Shown here: positions 42,827-52,183 of the stretch, piece by piece
Position numbering within the stretch: position 1 is the stretch's first letter
Layout: the number at the start of each line of letters is the position of its first letter
Origin: Cupriavidus sp. UYMMa02A
Lineage (GTDB): Bacteria; Pseudomonadota; Gammaproteobacteria; Burkholderiales; Burkholderiaceae
NCBI GenBank assembly: GCA_001725945.1
Contig: LRMT01000041.1
Span: 1 to 64,000, forward strand
DNA length: 64,000 nucleotides
Reading direction: 5' to 3'
The notes under the pieces: model-generated
Database searches by the model: none
Told to the model about the DNA's origin: nothing
Seen by the model: the letters and a program-made list of their open reading frames with translations, nothing else
Made by a program: the position numbers and the translations under genes

Positions 42827-43573
42827 ATGGCGTACATTGAATTGCGGAATGTCGGCCTGGAGTTGCCGATCTATGATGTGCAGGGGCGGTCTCTGAAGAA
42901 GCGAGTCCTTCGCCTTGGGCGCAAGAACAAGCTCGCAGAGGAAACGAACGGCGTGGTGGTGGTGAAGGCGCTGGACGGAATCGATCTGCGCCTGGAGGCT
43001 GGCGATCGCATCGGTCTGATCGGACACAACGGTGCCGGCAAGTCGACCCTGCTGCGGCTGCTCGCCGGCATCTATGCCCCGACTTCGGGAACCTATGAAC
43101 GGCAAGGAAAGGCCGTGCCGCTGCTGGATATCAGCCTCGGCATGGACGAGAACTCGACGGGTTACCAGAACATCCGGTTGCGCGGCCTCCTGCTCGGGAT
43201 GAGCGATGAAGAGGTGCGCAGGAAGGAAAGGGACATTGCCGAGTTTGCCGACCTTGGCGATGCGCTCGACCTGCCGCTACGTACTTATTCGAGCGGCATG
43301 CGCATGCGGCTGGCCTTCGCGGTGTCGACGGCAATCGATGCGGATATTCTCTTGCTGGACGAGGTGATTGGTGTTGGAGATGCCTCTTTTCAGGATAAGG
43401 CGAATGAACGGCTGCATGATTTGCACAATCGTGCACAGATCGTGGTGTTGGCGATTCACTCGAACGAAGTGATTCGCCGGATGTGCAACAAGGTGATCTG
43501 GCTGGAGCACGGGCGAATTCGAATGGCCGGCACGGTCGAGGAAGTGCTTCCGGTTTACGAGGCAAACCACTGA
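42827..43573 (+). CDS. wzt: Polysaccharide ABC transporter ATP-binding protein, Wzt type
   Basis: Intact, 248 residues. Walker A GHNGAGKSTLLRLLAGIY, ABC signature YSSGMRMRLAFAVSTAID, Walker B ILLLDEVIGVGDASF and switch His in VLAIHSNEVIRRM. The length matches short Wzt proteins without a C-terminal carbohydrate-binding domain, so chain-length control by a capped, Wzt-recognised terminus (E. coli O9a style) is unlikely. It works with the upstream Wzm. Confidence 0.92.
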   Translation: MAYIELRNVGLELPIYDVQGRSLKKRVLRLGRKNKLAEETNGVVVVKALDGIDLRLEAGDRIGLIGHNGAGKSTLLRLLAGIYAPTSGTYERQGKAVPLLDISLGMDENSTGYQNIRLRGLLLGMSDEEVRRKERDIAEFADLGDALDLPLRTYSSGMRMRLAFAVSTAIDADILLLDEVIGVGDASFQDKANERLHDLHNRAQIVVLAIHSNEVIRRMCNKVIWLEHGRIRMAGTVEEVLPVYEANH

Positions 43574-43605
43574 TTTGAATCGTCGGGGAGGGGAGAGCGC
43601 TAGGC

Positions 43606-43657
43606 GGTGGCCGCAGGCAGGACGCGATGCCTGGCTTCCGTTCCCCGTGCGGCCACC
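43606..43657. other. Inverted repeat after wzt
   Basis: GGTGGCCGCA at 43606-43615 pairs with TGCGGCCACC at 43648-43657, and GGCAGG...GCC sequence inside can extend the structure. It lies between wzt and the next glycosyltransferase. No T-run follows, so it may be an mRNA-stabilising stem rather than a terminator. Confidence 0.5.
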
Positions 43658-43687
43658 ATACTTGAGAGCGGAACGTAGAAGCGGGTC

Positions 43688-46014
43688 ATGACAGTTGATA
43701 TCTCGTGCGTAGTCACCTTTCATGCGGAAGGCCTGCTTGCCCACAAAACCCTGGCAAGTATTGCCCGGGCGATCCGCTTCGTCAGTGATGCCAGCATCAA
43801 GGTTGAACTGGTGGTGGTGGCTGACCGGGCCAATCAGGAAACCCTAAGCTACCTTGAGCGATGCAAATGGCTGCCCGCTGGGACCCGGATCCTGCATACG
43901 GAGCATGGCGATCCCGGACTGGCGCGCAATGAGGGGATTCAGGCCGCGTGCGGCGAATATGTCGCGATCCTGGATGGCGACGATCTCTATTCGCAAGACT
44001 GGTTGCTTGAGGCGCTGCGGCTCAATCGCACCAATCCGTCTTTCGTCGTTCACCCCGATTACAACATCTATTTCGGTGCCGAGCGTACGATTTCACGGCA
44101 TCCCGATCAGCGCGATGCGTCCTTCCGCTCCTGGCAATTGCTGACCGAGAACGCCTGGACCGCACTTTGTTTTGCACGTCGCGAGGTATTCATTACCAAA
44201 TCGTACGCGCCCACACCGCCATCGTCCGGTTTCGGATATGAGGACTGGCACTGGAACTGCGACGCTATTGCAGCGGGTCTGATCCACGTGGTGGCGCCCG
44301 GCACTGCGCACTTCATCAGGCTGAAATCGTCGGGAAGTCGTAATGCTGAAGCCCTCGAGCGAGGCAGGGTGATTCGGCACTCCAGCTTGTTCGACAGCGA
44401 AGGCTTGATGGCGCTCGACCGACCGCTCGCTCTGCTAGTTGCATCGCAGGAGTCCCTAGCGGACCGGGACTGGGACGAAGAGGCCTATCTGGCGGTGCAT
44501 GCGGACGTTCGGGCTGCGGTCCGCGGCCGGCAACTCCGGTCCGGCAAATTCCACTGGGAACGATTCGGCCGCGCCGAGGGACGCTATTGCCGACGCCGAA
44601 CAACGCGCGGTTGTGCGTGCCTGGGACGAAGAGGCATACCTGGCGTGCAACGACGACGTGAGAGACTCTGTCAGTCGCGGCCTGGTCGAGTCAGGTCTCC
44701 ACCATTGGCTGCGCCATGGGCAGGCAGAGCGCCGCGAACTACGTCCGCAACCCTTCCCATCGGAGATCGTGAGCGAGATGCGTGCGCTTTCCGCTTACGA
44801 ATTGCAACTGTTTCCTTCGCGCCAGTTTTCAAGGATGCCCGCCCGCATGCGTACCGTGCATCGTCAGCTCTTGGCAGCGCCTACCGGGAGATGTTGCATG
44901 CCTTGGGGGGAGACGAGGTCTCCCATGTCTTTCTGCTTCCGTGGCTAAAGCGAGGCGGGGCCGATCTCGTGGCTCTGCACCATATTTCGCACCTGGTCGG
45001 CGAATTTGGCGCAAAGGTGCTCGTGATCACTACGGAGAGTTCCGACTCGCCGTGGTTGTCCCGCCTTCCTGAGCAGGTGCGGGTGATCGACTTCGGCAAA
45101 TTCGCGCCGCGCCTCAGCCCTGACGCGCAGAGAATCCTGTTGACCCGGTTGCTGCTCAAGTTGGCCCCGCGGGTCATTCACAATGTCAACAGTCCTGTCG
45201 GCTGGGAGATATATTCGCGGTACGGACGCGCCCTGTCGCAAGGATCTGGACTATACGCTTCGTTGTTCGGCTTCGACTACACGGACGAACTGGAGCCATA
45301 TGGCTACGGCGGCGCCTGGAACGGTCCTATCGCTACCTTTCGAAGGTGATCACAGACACCGAGGTATTCATAGAGCGGCTGGTTGACATGTTTGGCTTCG
45401 AACGCGAGTTGTTTGAGCGTTTCCATTATCCGAAGCCTTGCAATCCCCGCTTTGAGTTCGATAGCCGGGGTCCGAAGAAGATACTTTGGGCGGGGCGCTT
45501 TGATCGCGAAAAACGTCCCGATCTGCTGCTTGCCATTGCAGCGCGATTGCCCGAGTGTCATTTCGACGTATATGGCGTCCCTACGCTCTCCACGCCGCCG
45601 GAAATCCTCGACATCAAGGAGAAGCTGGGGGCCATGAGAAACGTATCGCTGCGGGGCGCCTATGACGGTTTCGAGAACCTGCCGGTGGCCAACTATGCGT
45701 TGATGTTGTACACCACGCAATGGGACGGACTACCTAACGTAATACTGGAGGCCCAGGCTTCGGGTCTTCCGGTCCTGGCTCCCGATATTGGGGGAATCAA
45801 GGAGGTCATCCCCTCGGAAAGCGGGTTCCTGCTCGAGCGCTTTGATGATATCGACGGCTATGTGAAGCGTATCCGCATCCTGCTGCAGAATCCCGATGCC
45901 CTTTCCCGGGAGCGCGCGCGGGGGCTGGACATCATGGGGCAGGTGCATACCCCGGAAGCCTTCACGATGCAGCTTCTGCGTTTCCCCGCATATACGGCGG
46001 TGGCAGGAGCATGA
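43688..46014 (+). CDS. Large fusion glycosyltransferase: GT2 - tandem repeats - GT4 (three frame breaks)
   Basis: About 775 residues. The N-terminal GT2 domain reads DISCVVTFHAEGLLAHKTLA, GDPGLARNEGIQAACGEYVA and ILDGDDLYSQDWLLEALRLN (DGDD site), then GFGYEDWHWNCDAIAAG. Two short repeats follow: WDEEAYLAVHADVRAAVRG and WDEEAYLACNDDVRDSVSRG, each ending in HW-x5-G-x-A-E-x-R. The C-terminal GT4-like domain has GGADLVALHHISHLVGEFGA, KILWAGRFDREKRPDLLLAI and WDGLPNVILEAQASGLPVLA (EX7E-like donor site). Breaks near 44585, 44880 and 45340. It probably adds two sugars or one sugar twice in the glycan exported by Wzm/Wzt. Confidence 0.78.
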
Positions 46015-46029
46015 ATCAAAAAAAGGTTC

Positions 46030-46625
46030 GTCAGGAAAATGTGTGGGTCGATGGAGGCTCTGGAAGCTTGCCACGTGCATGATATAGCGCGATTTCCGTC
46101 GCCCTGAAGATTCGGAATCCGTACGATTTTCTCATGGTGACTTTGGCCTGGTTGCTCAGACCCTCAACGCCGCCGCTGCAGAAGTGCTTGCGCGCACGGA
46201 AGTGTTGAGGATTTGCTCACGGTGGGCACGCACGGTGTGGGCGAAGCTCTTCATTGGCTCGATGCGCGAACGCATTACCTGAGTGCACCACTGGTCGAGG
46301 AATTTCCCGGCCCAGTCCGGTGAGATGTAATCCCAGAGCTGCTGGATTCCTCTTTGAGCAGCCAGGCGCGTATGGTGCGCGGATTGTACTGCAACAAGTC
46401 ACGCATGCGCAGTCGCTGTTTTGTCGGTCAGGTTTTCCGGGCGTTTGAGTAGGGCACCAGCGGGATTTCTTGAGCGCCGGCTCGTATCCGTCGCGAATCA
46501 TGCGTCGGGACTCTTCAGCGCGAACCATCCTCGATGGCCTTATTCATCTTCGCAACGATGTGGAAGCGATCCAGGATGTTCAGTGCGTTGGGGCAATGCA
46601 CCGCAATCATCTCGAGATAGGGCCC
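46030..46625 (-). pseudogene. ISL3-family transposase remnant (N-terminally truncated, multiply broken)
   Basis: Pieces readable on the minus strand in all three frames: YLEMIAVHCPNALNILDRFH, HIVAKMNKAIED, EESRRMIRDGYEPALKKSRW, LLKRPENLTDK, WDYISPDWAGKFLDQWC, MRSRIEPMKSFAHTVRAHR and KVTMRKSYGFRTFRA-like sequence before the end. These are the central and C-terminal parts of ISL3 transposases with the DDE domain. The N-terminal zinc-finger and first catalytic part are missing; at about 46620 the sequence passes into a different element. No terminal inverted repeats were identified. Confidence 0.8.
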
Positions 46626-46830
46626 GCTCGCGAGCCGGCATGGACATAGCGTCCGCACGCCAGCGCTCCAGCGTGGTCACTGCCACACCCAGTTCCCTTG
46701 AAACCACTTCCACCGCCGCACTCTCCGGCGGTAACAGCTCGCCAACGGCGTGTGCGCGCCACACGGGCAAAGCGCCCCTGACGACTGCATTGATAGCGCC
46801 TGCGGGGCTTCGCGCACGCTGGGACGGCGC
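46618..46830 (-). pseudogene. Remnant of another transposase, HTH part
   Basis: Minus-strand reading ALPVWRAHAVGELLPPESAA, VVSRELGVAVTTLERWRADA and MSMPARERA is a helix-turn-helix of the transposase OrfA type found in IS3-like elements. After RERA the frame runs straight into ISL3 sequence, so the rest of this element is lost. Confidence 0.55.
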
Positions 46831-46940
46831 GCTTCCTGGGCGGAAGCCCGGCAGTACCGTTGCCCGCGGTCGCAGTCGCGGCAAATTAGGACCTGGGCCC
46901 GGCAATGGGCGCATACGTACAGGCGGCCCCTGGGCAGCAT
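46677..46940 (-). pseudogene. Zinc-ribbon small protein of a mobile element (broken)
   Basis: Minus-strand start MLPRGRLYVCAHCRAQVLIC then RDCDRGQRYC: a CxxC...CxxC...C pattern for zinc. Such small proteins often sit beside transposase genes in Burkholderiales (recollection). The later part loses frame and merges with the HTH remnant, so it is probably non-functional. Confidence 0.5.
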
Positions 46941-46980
46941 CGACGCTCCTCGATCGACGCCCGCGCCCTGCGTCAACCCT

Positions 46981-47010
46981 CATCCCATCCCATCCCATCC
47001 CATCCCATCC
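46981..47010. repeat. Tandem pentanucleotide repeat (CATCC)6
   Basis: Six perfect copies of CATCC at the right edge of the mobile-element relics. Such repeats can vary in copy number. It is not inside a recognisable coding frame here. Confidence 0.9.
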
Positions 47011-47143
47011 TTATCCTGGTACCGGACCTGTGCCAAATTGAGCCGTTTGCGCACGCGACGCTACGACCTTTGACGCCACCAGATTTGTGCGGATTTCCAT
47101 CGCCATCGACACCCGCATCGCAGGTCAGGGCCTGCGATGCCAG

Positions 47144-48734
47144 TTACAGTGCCTGAGCAGGTAACACTGACGCCTCTCTTCTGGAGCCTACACGATAAAG
47201 ACGATATTCAGCGCCTGCAAATGGAAAGTTTCCGACCTCCGTTAGATTCCAGGAGGAAAATATCTTCTTCTGGAAACTAGCTTGTTCTCGGTTTGCATCG
47301 TTGATCTTAGGCAAAAGATCCGGTGAATACATCACGACATATTGGTAGGCGCCAATACCTTCGCTCGCGACGACGTCTTCCGGGACGTATGCCTCCACTA
47401 AGCTTGAAGGTAGGCTACCGTAACGCTTGTAAAATTCGATGCCTATGTCAAACGCTGGAATAGGGCTGGTGAACGTAAAGTAGATTGCAGGCGTCTTGAT
47501 GTTGCCATTCGCGTTTGGATTTAGTTCGCTCACTATCCCTTGAACGACTTTTTGTGCTTGCGCAGTCGTGCCTTCTCCGTTGGGGATCCATTCCTGCAGT
47601 CCCCTTGTGGCAACTGTGAAGCTTAGCGCGCTAAGAGCGATTAGGACTACATTTACGATCTTGCTTGCGCCTTCAATCCATTGAAGTCGATTGTGCATGT
47701 AAACGAAGATTGCGATAACTAAACACGCGAAGAAGGAGCCGAAGGACTGCTGGATTTGTGAGGATAGGGAAATCGGTGCGAGAGCTGCAATGGTAGCAAG
47801 AAGTATCAGCCCGGCACCTGCAAGCGCAACTTTGTTCTTCCTTTTGATAAAGGCTCCAGTAAATGCGGCCGCAATGAGGATGAATGACCAAAAGTTGGAC
47901 CCCCAAAGTCCGTTGACCGGCAAATTTGGCGGCGATTTGGCAAATGGGAGATAGTAGAAGGCTTTCATGTACACGGGCTCGTTGATCGACCACCGCGCTG
48001 ATAACGCTTGCCGGATGTAGTCCCGGAAGAAAGTGAAATTGGGCAGTACCAGTGCTGCGTAGGCGAGAACGGTACACACCAATATTGTCATATGATACAC
48101 AATGATCACCCGCCGATCTTCTGCTGAGCTCGCGTTGAGTGCGTGTGCGGCGGATAAAAGCAGAATGACCCCAATCAGGCCTGGCAGATAAAACGCCATA
48201 GGTTTCGCATAGACAATGGCAATTGCTAACGCTGCCGGTATCAGTATGCTCCGGACGGAGATTCGTTTTGGGGTTCCCTTAATGAATAGATGTAAGGTCA
48301 GCATCATTAGGAAGATGCCGCCAAGATAATCCGCCTTGACGTGTGATGTAAAAATGAAGAAATATGGGATGGAGAGTACAAATGCCGCGATGGAGGCGAC
48401 GCTAAGAAAATCTCTGTCCTTGTAAAGGCCGTTCAGAAATAATAGGAATAGCGAAAGATAGATGCCATTAATGGCGTATGGCGCGAAAAGTGATGCGTCG
48501 GAAATGGCGGTTGCTATTGTGGTTGGGATGATTGAAAGCGGTGAGTGGATGAATTGAAATCCATGCCAGTTACCGCTTTCTAATAGGTGCTTGTTGGTTA
48601 GGGCCAGGTAAATGTAGGCACACTCGTCCCATGGAATATCTTGTCGATGATTCCCTTGCTATACAGGGAGCGGATGGAAGCGGTTTGCGCGACGACGGCA
48701 ACTAGAATAAGAAGAAGATTCGGATGTACTGCAT
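47144..48734 (-). CDS. GT-C-like polytopic membrane protein (two frame breaks)
   Basis: The unbroken C-terminal part runs from 48307 to 47144. The family-like reading continues upstream to an ATG at 48734 (MQYIRIFFLF) if breaks near 48700 and 48635 are repaired. The first loop then reads DECAYIYLALTNKHLLESGN and WHGFQFIHSPLSIIPTTIA. An acidic pair in the first periplasmic loop is a mark of GT-C enzymes using polyprenyl-phosphate sugars. Many membrane helices follow (IPYFFIFTSHVKADYLGGIF, PAALAIAIVYAKPMAFYLPG), then a soluble C-terminal part with PAIYFTFTSPIPAFDIGIEF. About 530 residues. The coding region is AT-richer than the flanks. Specific function unknown; a polymerase role is also possible. 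Confidence 0.6.
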
Positions 48735-48753
48735 GATTGCGGTTATTATTGGT

Positions 48754-49098
48754 TTACTTTGAAATCAACAGCCATACGCCCGCGACAATCACTAAACCGC
48801 CGATCAGGTGTCTGGCATTTAGGCCAGTGTCATAGGCAGCGGAGTATGCAGTTATGATCACTATCGCCGTTGCGACCATAAGAGGGTAAGCCAGTGTGAG
48901 AGGGAGCCGTCTTAGGGCGATTGCATAGAGCACGAAGCCTAACCCATAGACTACGATCGCGCTCCCTCGTAGAAGCTGCGGGAGGCTCAGGAGGTTGGCG
49001 GTCGCTGGATGGGAGCCTGCGACCCGAAGCAGGATGCTTGCAATGCCGGAGCAGACGCCGCTAGCGAGAAGGCTTGTGGTTTCTTTGACGGGGAACAT
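48754..49098 (-). CDS. Small four-helix membrane protein, SMR/EmrE-like
   Basis: Intact, 114 residues, start MFPVKETTSLLASGVCSGIA. Four hydrophobic segments: LASGVCSGIASILLRVAG, LLRGSAIVVYGLGFVLYAIA, YPLMVATAIVIITAYSAAYD and LIGGLVIVAGVWLLISK. It resembles the SMR/EamA half-size group, which includes ArnE/ArnF flippases for undecaprenyl-phosphate aminoarabinose. Placed head-to-head (44 bases) with the UbiA-type gene, it is a candidate flippase for the polyprenyl-phosphate sugar. That role is inference. Confidence 0.7.
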   Translation of the reverse strand: MFPVKETTSLLASGVCSGIASILLRVAGSHPATANLLSLPQLLRGSAIVVYGLGFVLYAIALRRLPLTLAYPLMVATAIVIITAYSAAYDTGLNARHLIGGLVIVAGVWLLISK

Positions 49099-49142
49099 GA
49101 AAGATTTTCGGCTACAATGCCGGCCGGGTATTGCGAGAAAAC

Positions 49143-50029
49143 ATGAATTCTAATCCAGCTCAAACTCGGGTCGCGGCGGTAGCCGTCTTAAAATTGCTTC
49201 GTCCGCTCCAGTGGATCAAGAATTTGTTTGTTTTCGCACCTCTGCTGTTCTCGGTCTCGGCGTGGTCGTTTCACTCGTTCTGGGTAACGTTCGCTGCCTT
49301 CCTGGCGTTCTGTTTCGCTGCTTCCGCCGTCTACATATTTAACGACCTCAATGATGCCGAGAGGGATCGCAGGCACCCAACAAAGCGATTCAGGCCCATC
49401 GCCTCGGGGCAGGTAGCGCCGTGGGTTGCTGCGCTGGCGATTGTTGTCTTAGTTGCCCTCTCTGCTGCAGTGTTGATCGCAGCCGCACCAGCGGCATTAG
49501 GGGCAGCGGGGGCTTACTTGCTCCTCAATATCGCATACACCCTTAGACTGAAACATCTGCCTGTAGTGGACATCTTCTGCATCGCTGCGGGCTTTGTCCT
49601 CCGGGTTTTTGCTGGCGGTCTAGCATTGGGCGTGCCGATTTCATCTTGGACCTTCGTGACAACTCTGTGCTTGGCGCTATACCTTGCCTCAGTGAAGCGG
49701 CACCAAGAGTTGCTGCGTGTCGACCCCACCCAAGAACGCGCGCAGTCTTGCAATTCTATACGGTAGGGCTGGTTGATCGGTACGCCGAAATGTCTGCTGT
49801 AGGCGCGCTGCTGTTCTATAGCCTCTTCGTACTAAACGACGGGTCTCACCTTGTAGCGACTATTCCATTGGTGATCTTCGGCCTTTACAGATACTGGTAT
49901 ATCGTGGATGCCAAGGGGGAGGGGGAGTCACCTACTGATGCGCTGGTGCGAGATCCTCTTCTGATTGCCACCATCATCCTATGGGCGGCGACTATCGGAT
50001 TCGTTCGGTCAGGGGCAAGCCCTCTATGA
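49143..50029 (+). CDS. UbiA-family prenyltransferase resembling decaprenyl-phosphate phosphoribosyltransferase (one frame break)
   Basis: Polytopic enzyme, about 296 residues, start ATG 49143 (an in-frame TTG at 49131 precedes it). KLLRPLQWIKNLFVFAPLLF is followed by the first Asp-rich motif YIFNDLNDAERDRRHPTKRF with RPIASG. This NDxxDxxxDRxHPTKRFRPIA string is what I recall from mycobacterial Rv3806c-type enzymes, which join PRPP to polyprenyl phosphate. Later helices: VVDIFCIAAGFVLRVFAGGL and SSWTFVTTLCLALYLASVKR (KRxxE follows). The frame breaks near 49735, then VLQFYTVGLVDRYAEMSAVG. Ends overlapping the PAP2-like gene by 4 bases. Product would be polyprenyl-phosphoribose 5-phosphate. Confidence 0.78.
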
Positions 50030-50430
50030 ACGTACCTTTGTTCGTTGTCCCATTCTTTGCGTGGCTGGTTGCCGGCTCACTGAAGTTTGCTGTGAATTCC
50101 TTGAGATCGAAAGGCCTTGCGTTCGAACAGATCGGCTACGGGGGCTTCCCTAGCAACCACAGTTCTATCGTGGCGAGCGTGGCATGTTTCACTGGCGTTC
50201 GAGCGGGCATAGACAGCCTGTACTTTGGTTTGGCTGTGGCCTTTGCTTTTATCGTGATCTTGGATGCTGCAAGCCTGAGGCGGCATGTTGGGCGCCAAGC
50301 CGAGGCCATCAATCGCTTGGCGAGTGCGGGTCAACCACGCCTTCGCGAGCGGATCGGTCACACCCGGTTGGAGATCGCCGGAGGAGTCGCAGTTGGAGTT
50401 CTGGTAGGTTTTGTGTGTGCGTCTCTCTAA
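50026..50430 (+). CDS. Divergent PAP2-family membrane phosphatase-like protein
   Basis: Intact, 134 residues, start MNVPLFVVPFFAWLVAGSLK overlapping the previous stop (ATGA). Motifs: YGGFPSNHSSIVASVACFTG, matching the GGMPSSHSA phosphatase loop of the divergent PAP2 (DUF212) family, and ILDAASLRRHVGRQAEAINR, matching DAxGVRRxxGxQA. The neighbouring UbiA-type gene suggests it removes the 5-phosphate from polyprenyl-phosphoribose phosphate, as proposed for the Rv3806c neighbour Rv3807c. Function inferred from context. Confidence 0.78.
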   Translation: MNVPLFVVPFFAWLVAGSLKFAVNSLRSKGLAFEQIGYGGFPSNHSSIVASVACFTGVRAGIDSLYFGLAVAFAFIVILDAASLRRHVGRQAEAINRLASAGQPRLRERIGHTRLEIAGGVAVGVLVGFVCASL

Positions 50431-50439
50431 CGCTGCCGT

Positions 50440-50565
50440 CTAAATCGCTCGGGTGGCACCGCACGGCCGCTTGATCCTTATCCAGTCGAGCGAGCGCTCG
50501 TCGGTGTGGCACACCGACCCGGCGCGCTTCGCCACTACGCCCTCCAGCCCAAGCGTCAGAGCGTG
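50440..50565 (-). pseudogene. Fragment of an ATP-dependent DNA ligase (LigD-like)
   Basis: Minus-strand reading HALTLGLEGVVAKRAGSVCH then TDERSLDWIRIKRPCG matches motif IV-V region (LEGVVAKR, W-x-KIKR) of ATP-dependent DNA ligases. No adenylation motif I or other domain is found nearby, so it is an isolated fragment left by recombination. Confidence 0.65.
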
Positions 50566-50799
50566 TCCGTATAGCCAGGCTCGGGCGGGATGGTCTTTCG
50601 TTCGCTCAGCAGCATGGGCATCAACTCCTCTAGCGTCGGCAAGGCTGTCTGCCGGTCCATGGTCTGTCTCTTGCGGCGGCGTAGTGGATTTGTGAACCGC
50701 CGGCCTCGGGAATGAAAAGAATGGGAACGGCAGTAGAGATTCTGGCATGCACCCAGTCTCCGCGCGCGCTGCGCTCGCCAGTATCAGGCACCGACCGAT

Positions 50800-51094
50800 A
50801 GGCCTAATTTCGGCGACATGGTGTGACGAGCGCGCTCTCCCTGCCTGCAGTGCCGATTCAGTTGTCATTTGCGCGCCCAATGACATACTTGAAACAAATT
50901 TTGTCGTGGGGCGGGATATGATTAGCTACGGGAGCGTGGAGCAACTGGCGACGCTGTTGGCGAGTGTCGTGGCAGGCGGAATTGAGTTACAGAGCATCGT
51001 CGCAAATGGCAAAAGAAAGGCGCTGGACCGTTTCCCGCCAGAACGGATCGCCGACATCAGCGTGTCGCTCTGGTCATCCGTATCTCGACACTGA
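50800..51094 (+). pseudogene. C-terminal remnant of a glycosyltransferase-like gene
   Basis: Plus-strand reading VVICAPNDILETNFVVGRDM, ISYGSVEQLATLLASVVAGG and GKRKALDRFPPERIADISVS resembles the last segment of GT-B enzymes of the CgeB-like type (glycosyl transferase, one-sided). The upstream part is absent: 50566-50800 holds no recognisable gene. Likely relic of an older version of the locus. Confidence 0.45.
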
Positions 51095-51100
51095 CACGAG

Positions 51101-52183
51101 TTAGCCAATGGGCTTCGCTCCGAACTCGCGGAACACATCGGCGTAAGCGTCCATCATCTGCTTCCAGTCAAAATGGCGTTCGGCGTACTGGCGCGCCTTT
51201 TTCTTTGCGCGTGCCAGGTCAGCGCGATTCCCTTGCCAGGTGGCAATAACGTCTGCAATCCGGTCTGCGTCCAGCGGACTGACAAGAAATCCGTTCTCGC
51301 CGTCGTTGATCAATTCTGGAACGCCTCCCACTGGGGGCCGATAACCGGAACGCCACAGGCATTGGCCTCCATAACGATATTCGGGCGCCCATCGAGTATT
51401 GACGGCAACACCAACACGTCCAGCGTCTGGAGCACCGCTCTTACATCGGAAGCATAGCCATGGTAGTGCAGCCGGCTACCCACCGGGCTTTCCTGCACGC
51501 GGCGCCGAACCTCGTCCGTCTGGCCACCGTCGCCGGCAAGCAGGAACCTGGTGTCGGGCAGCTTATGGTGGATTTTCTCGACGAGGTCGATAAATCCCAG
51601 GGGATTCTTCTCCTGTGACATCCGGCCCACGTAACCCACCAGCAGTCCGCGCTTGGGCGGGGCATCGTCTGCTGCCGGTATCAGCCAACCCGTGTCGATG
51701 CCATTACGCACAACCCGAACCCTTGCATCTTGCTTGACAGAGTTCCGCTCTACGAACTGCTTCATGTGCTCGGTTTCGACGATGACACCGTCCATGCACC
51801 GTTCGTAGAGGAAGTGATTCAGGGTGTGTCCGATCTCGTTGTACAGCGTATCCACGATCCGTAGCGAGGGATTGCGCTCCTTCCAGTATGGGAGATGGTG
51901 ATAAAGGAGTGGCGCGCCGATCTGCAGGACAAGATCGGTTTCGCGCTGTCGCATCTCCTTCCAGACCGCCTCCAGGGTGTCGTGATGCGGGACACGTGTC
52001 AGATCGATTAGCTGCTTATCTGCACGAAAGTCGTCCATGTCGTCCGGCGTGTAGACGCTGGATGCGTCCGTGCAGAACGCAATGGTTACGTCGAAATCGC
52101 GGCGGCGCATTTCGCGCAGCACTTGAAGTGAAAGTGCTCCCTTTACGAGAAATGGAAGAAGGGCGAGATCTCGGTTGACTCAT
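51101..52183 (-). CDS. Glycosyltransferase family 4 (two frame breaks)
   Basis: The start is probably ATG at 52183, overlapping the methyltransferase stop (ATGA), followed by a break near 52170. Sequence continues LALLPFLVKGALSLQVLREM then RRRDFDVTIAFCTDASSVYT. The GT-B fold shows VRVVRNGIDTGWLIPA, GLLVGYVGRMSQEKNPLGFI and VLVLPSILDGRPNIVMEANA (donor site with two Glu/Asp). A break near 51318 precedes GGVPELINDGENGFLVSPLD. Ends EFGAKPIG at 51101. About 360 residues. Confidence 0.82.

Noticed and set aside
46981-47010. CRISPR-like repeat
   Set aside because: The CATCC units are contiguous with no spacers; it is a simple tandem repeat.
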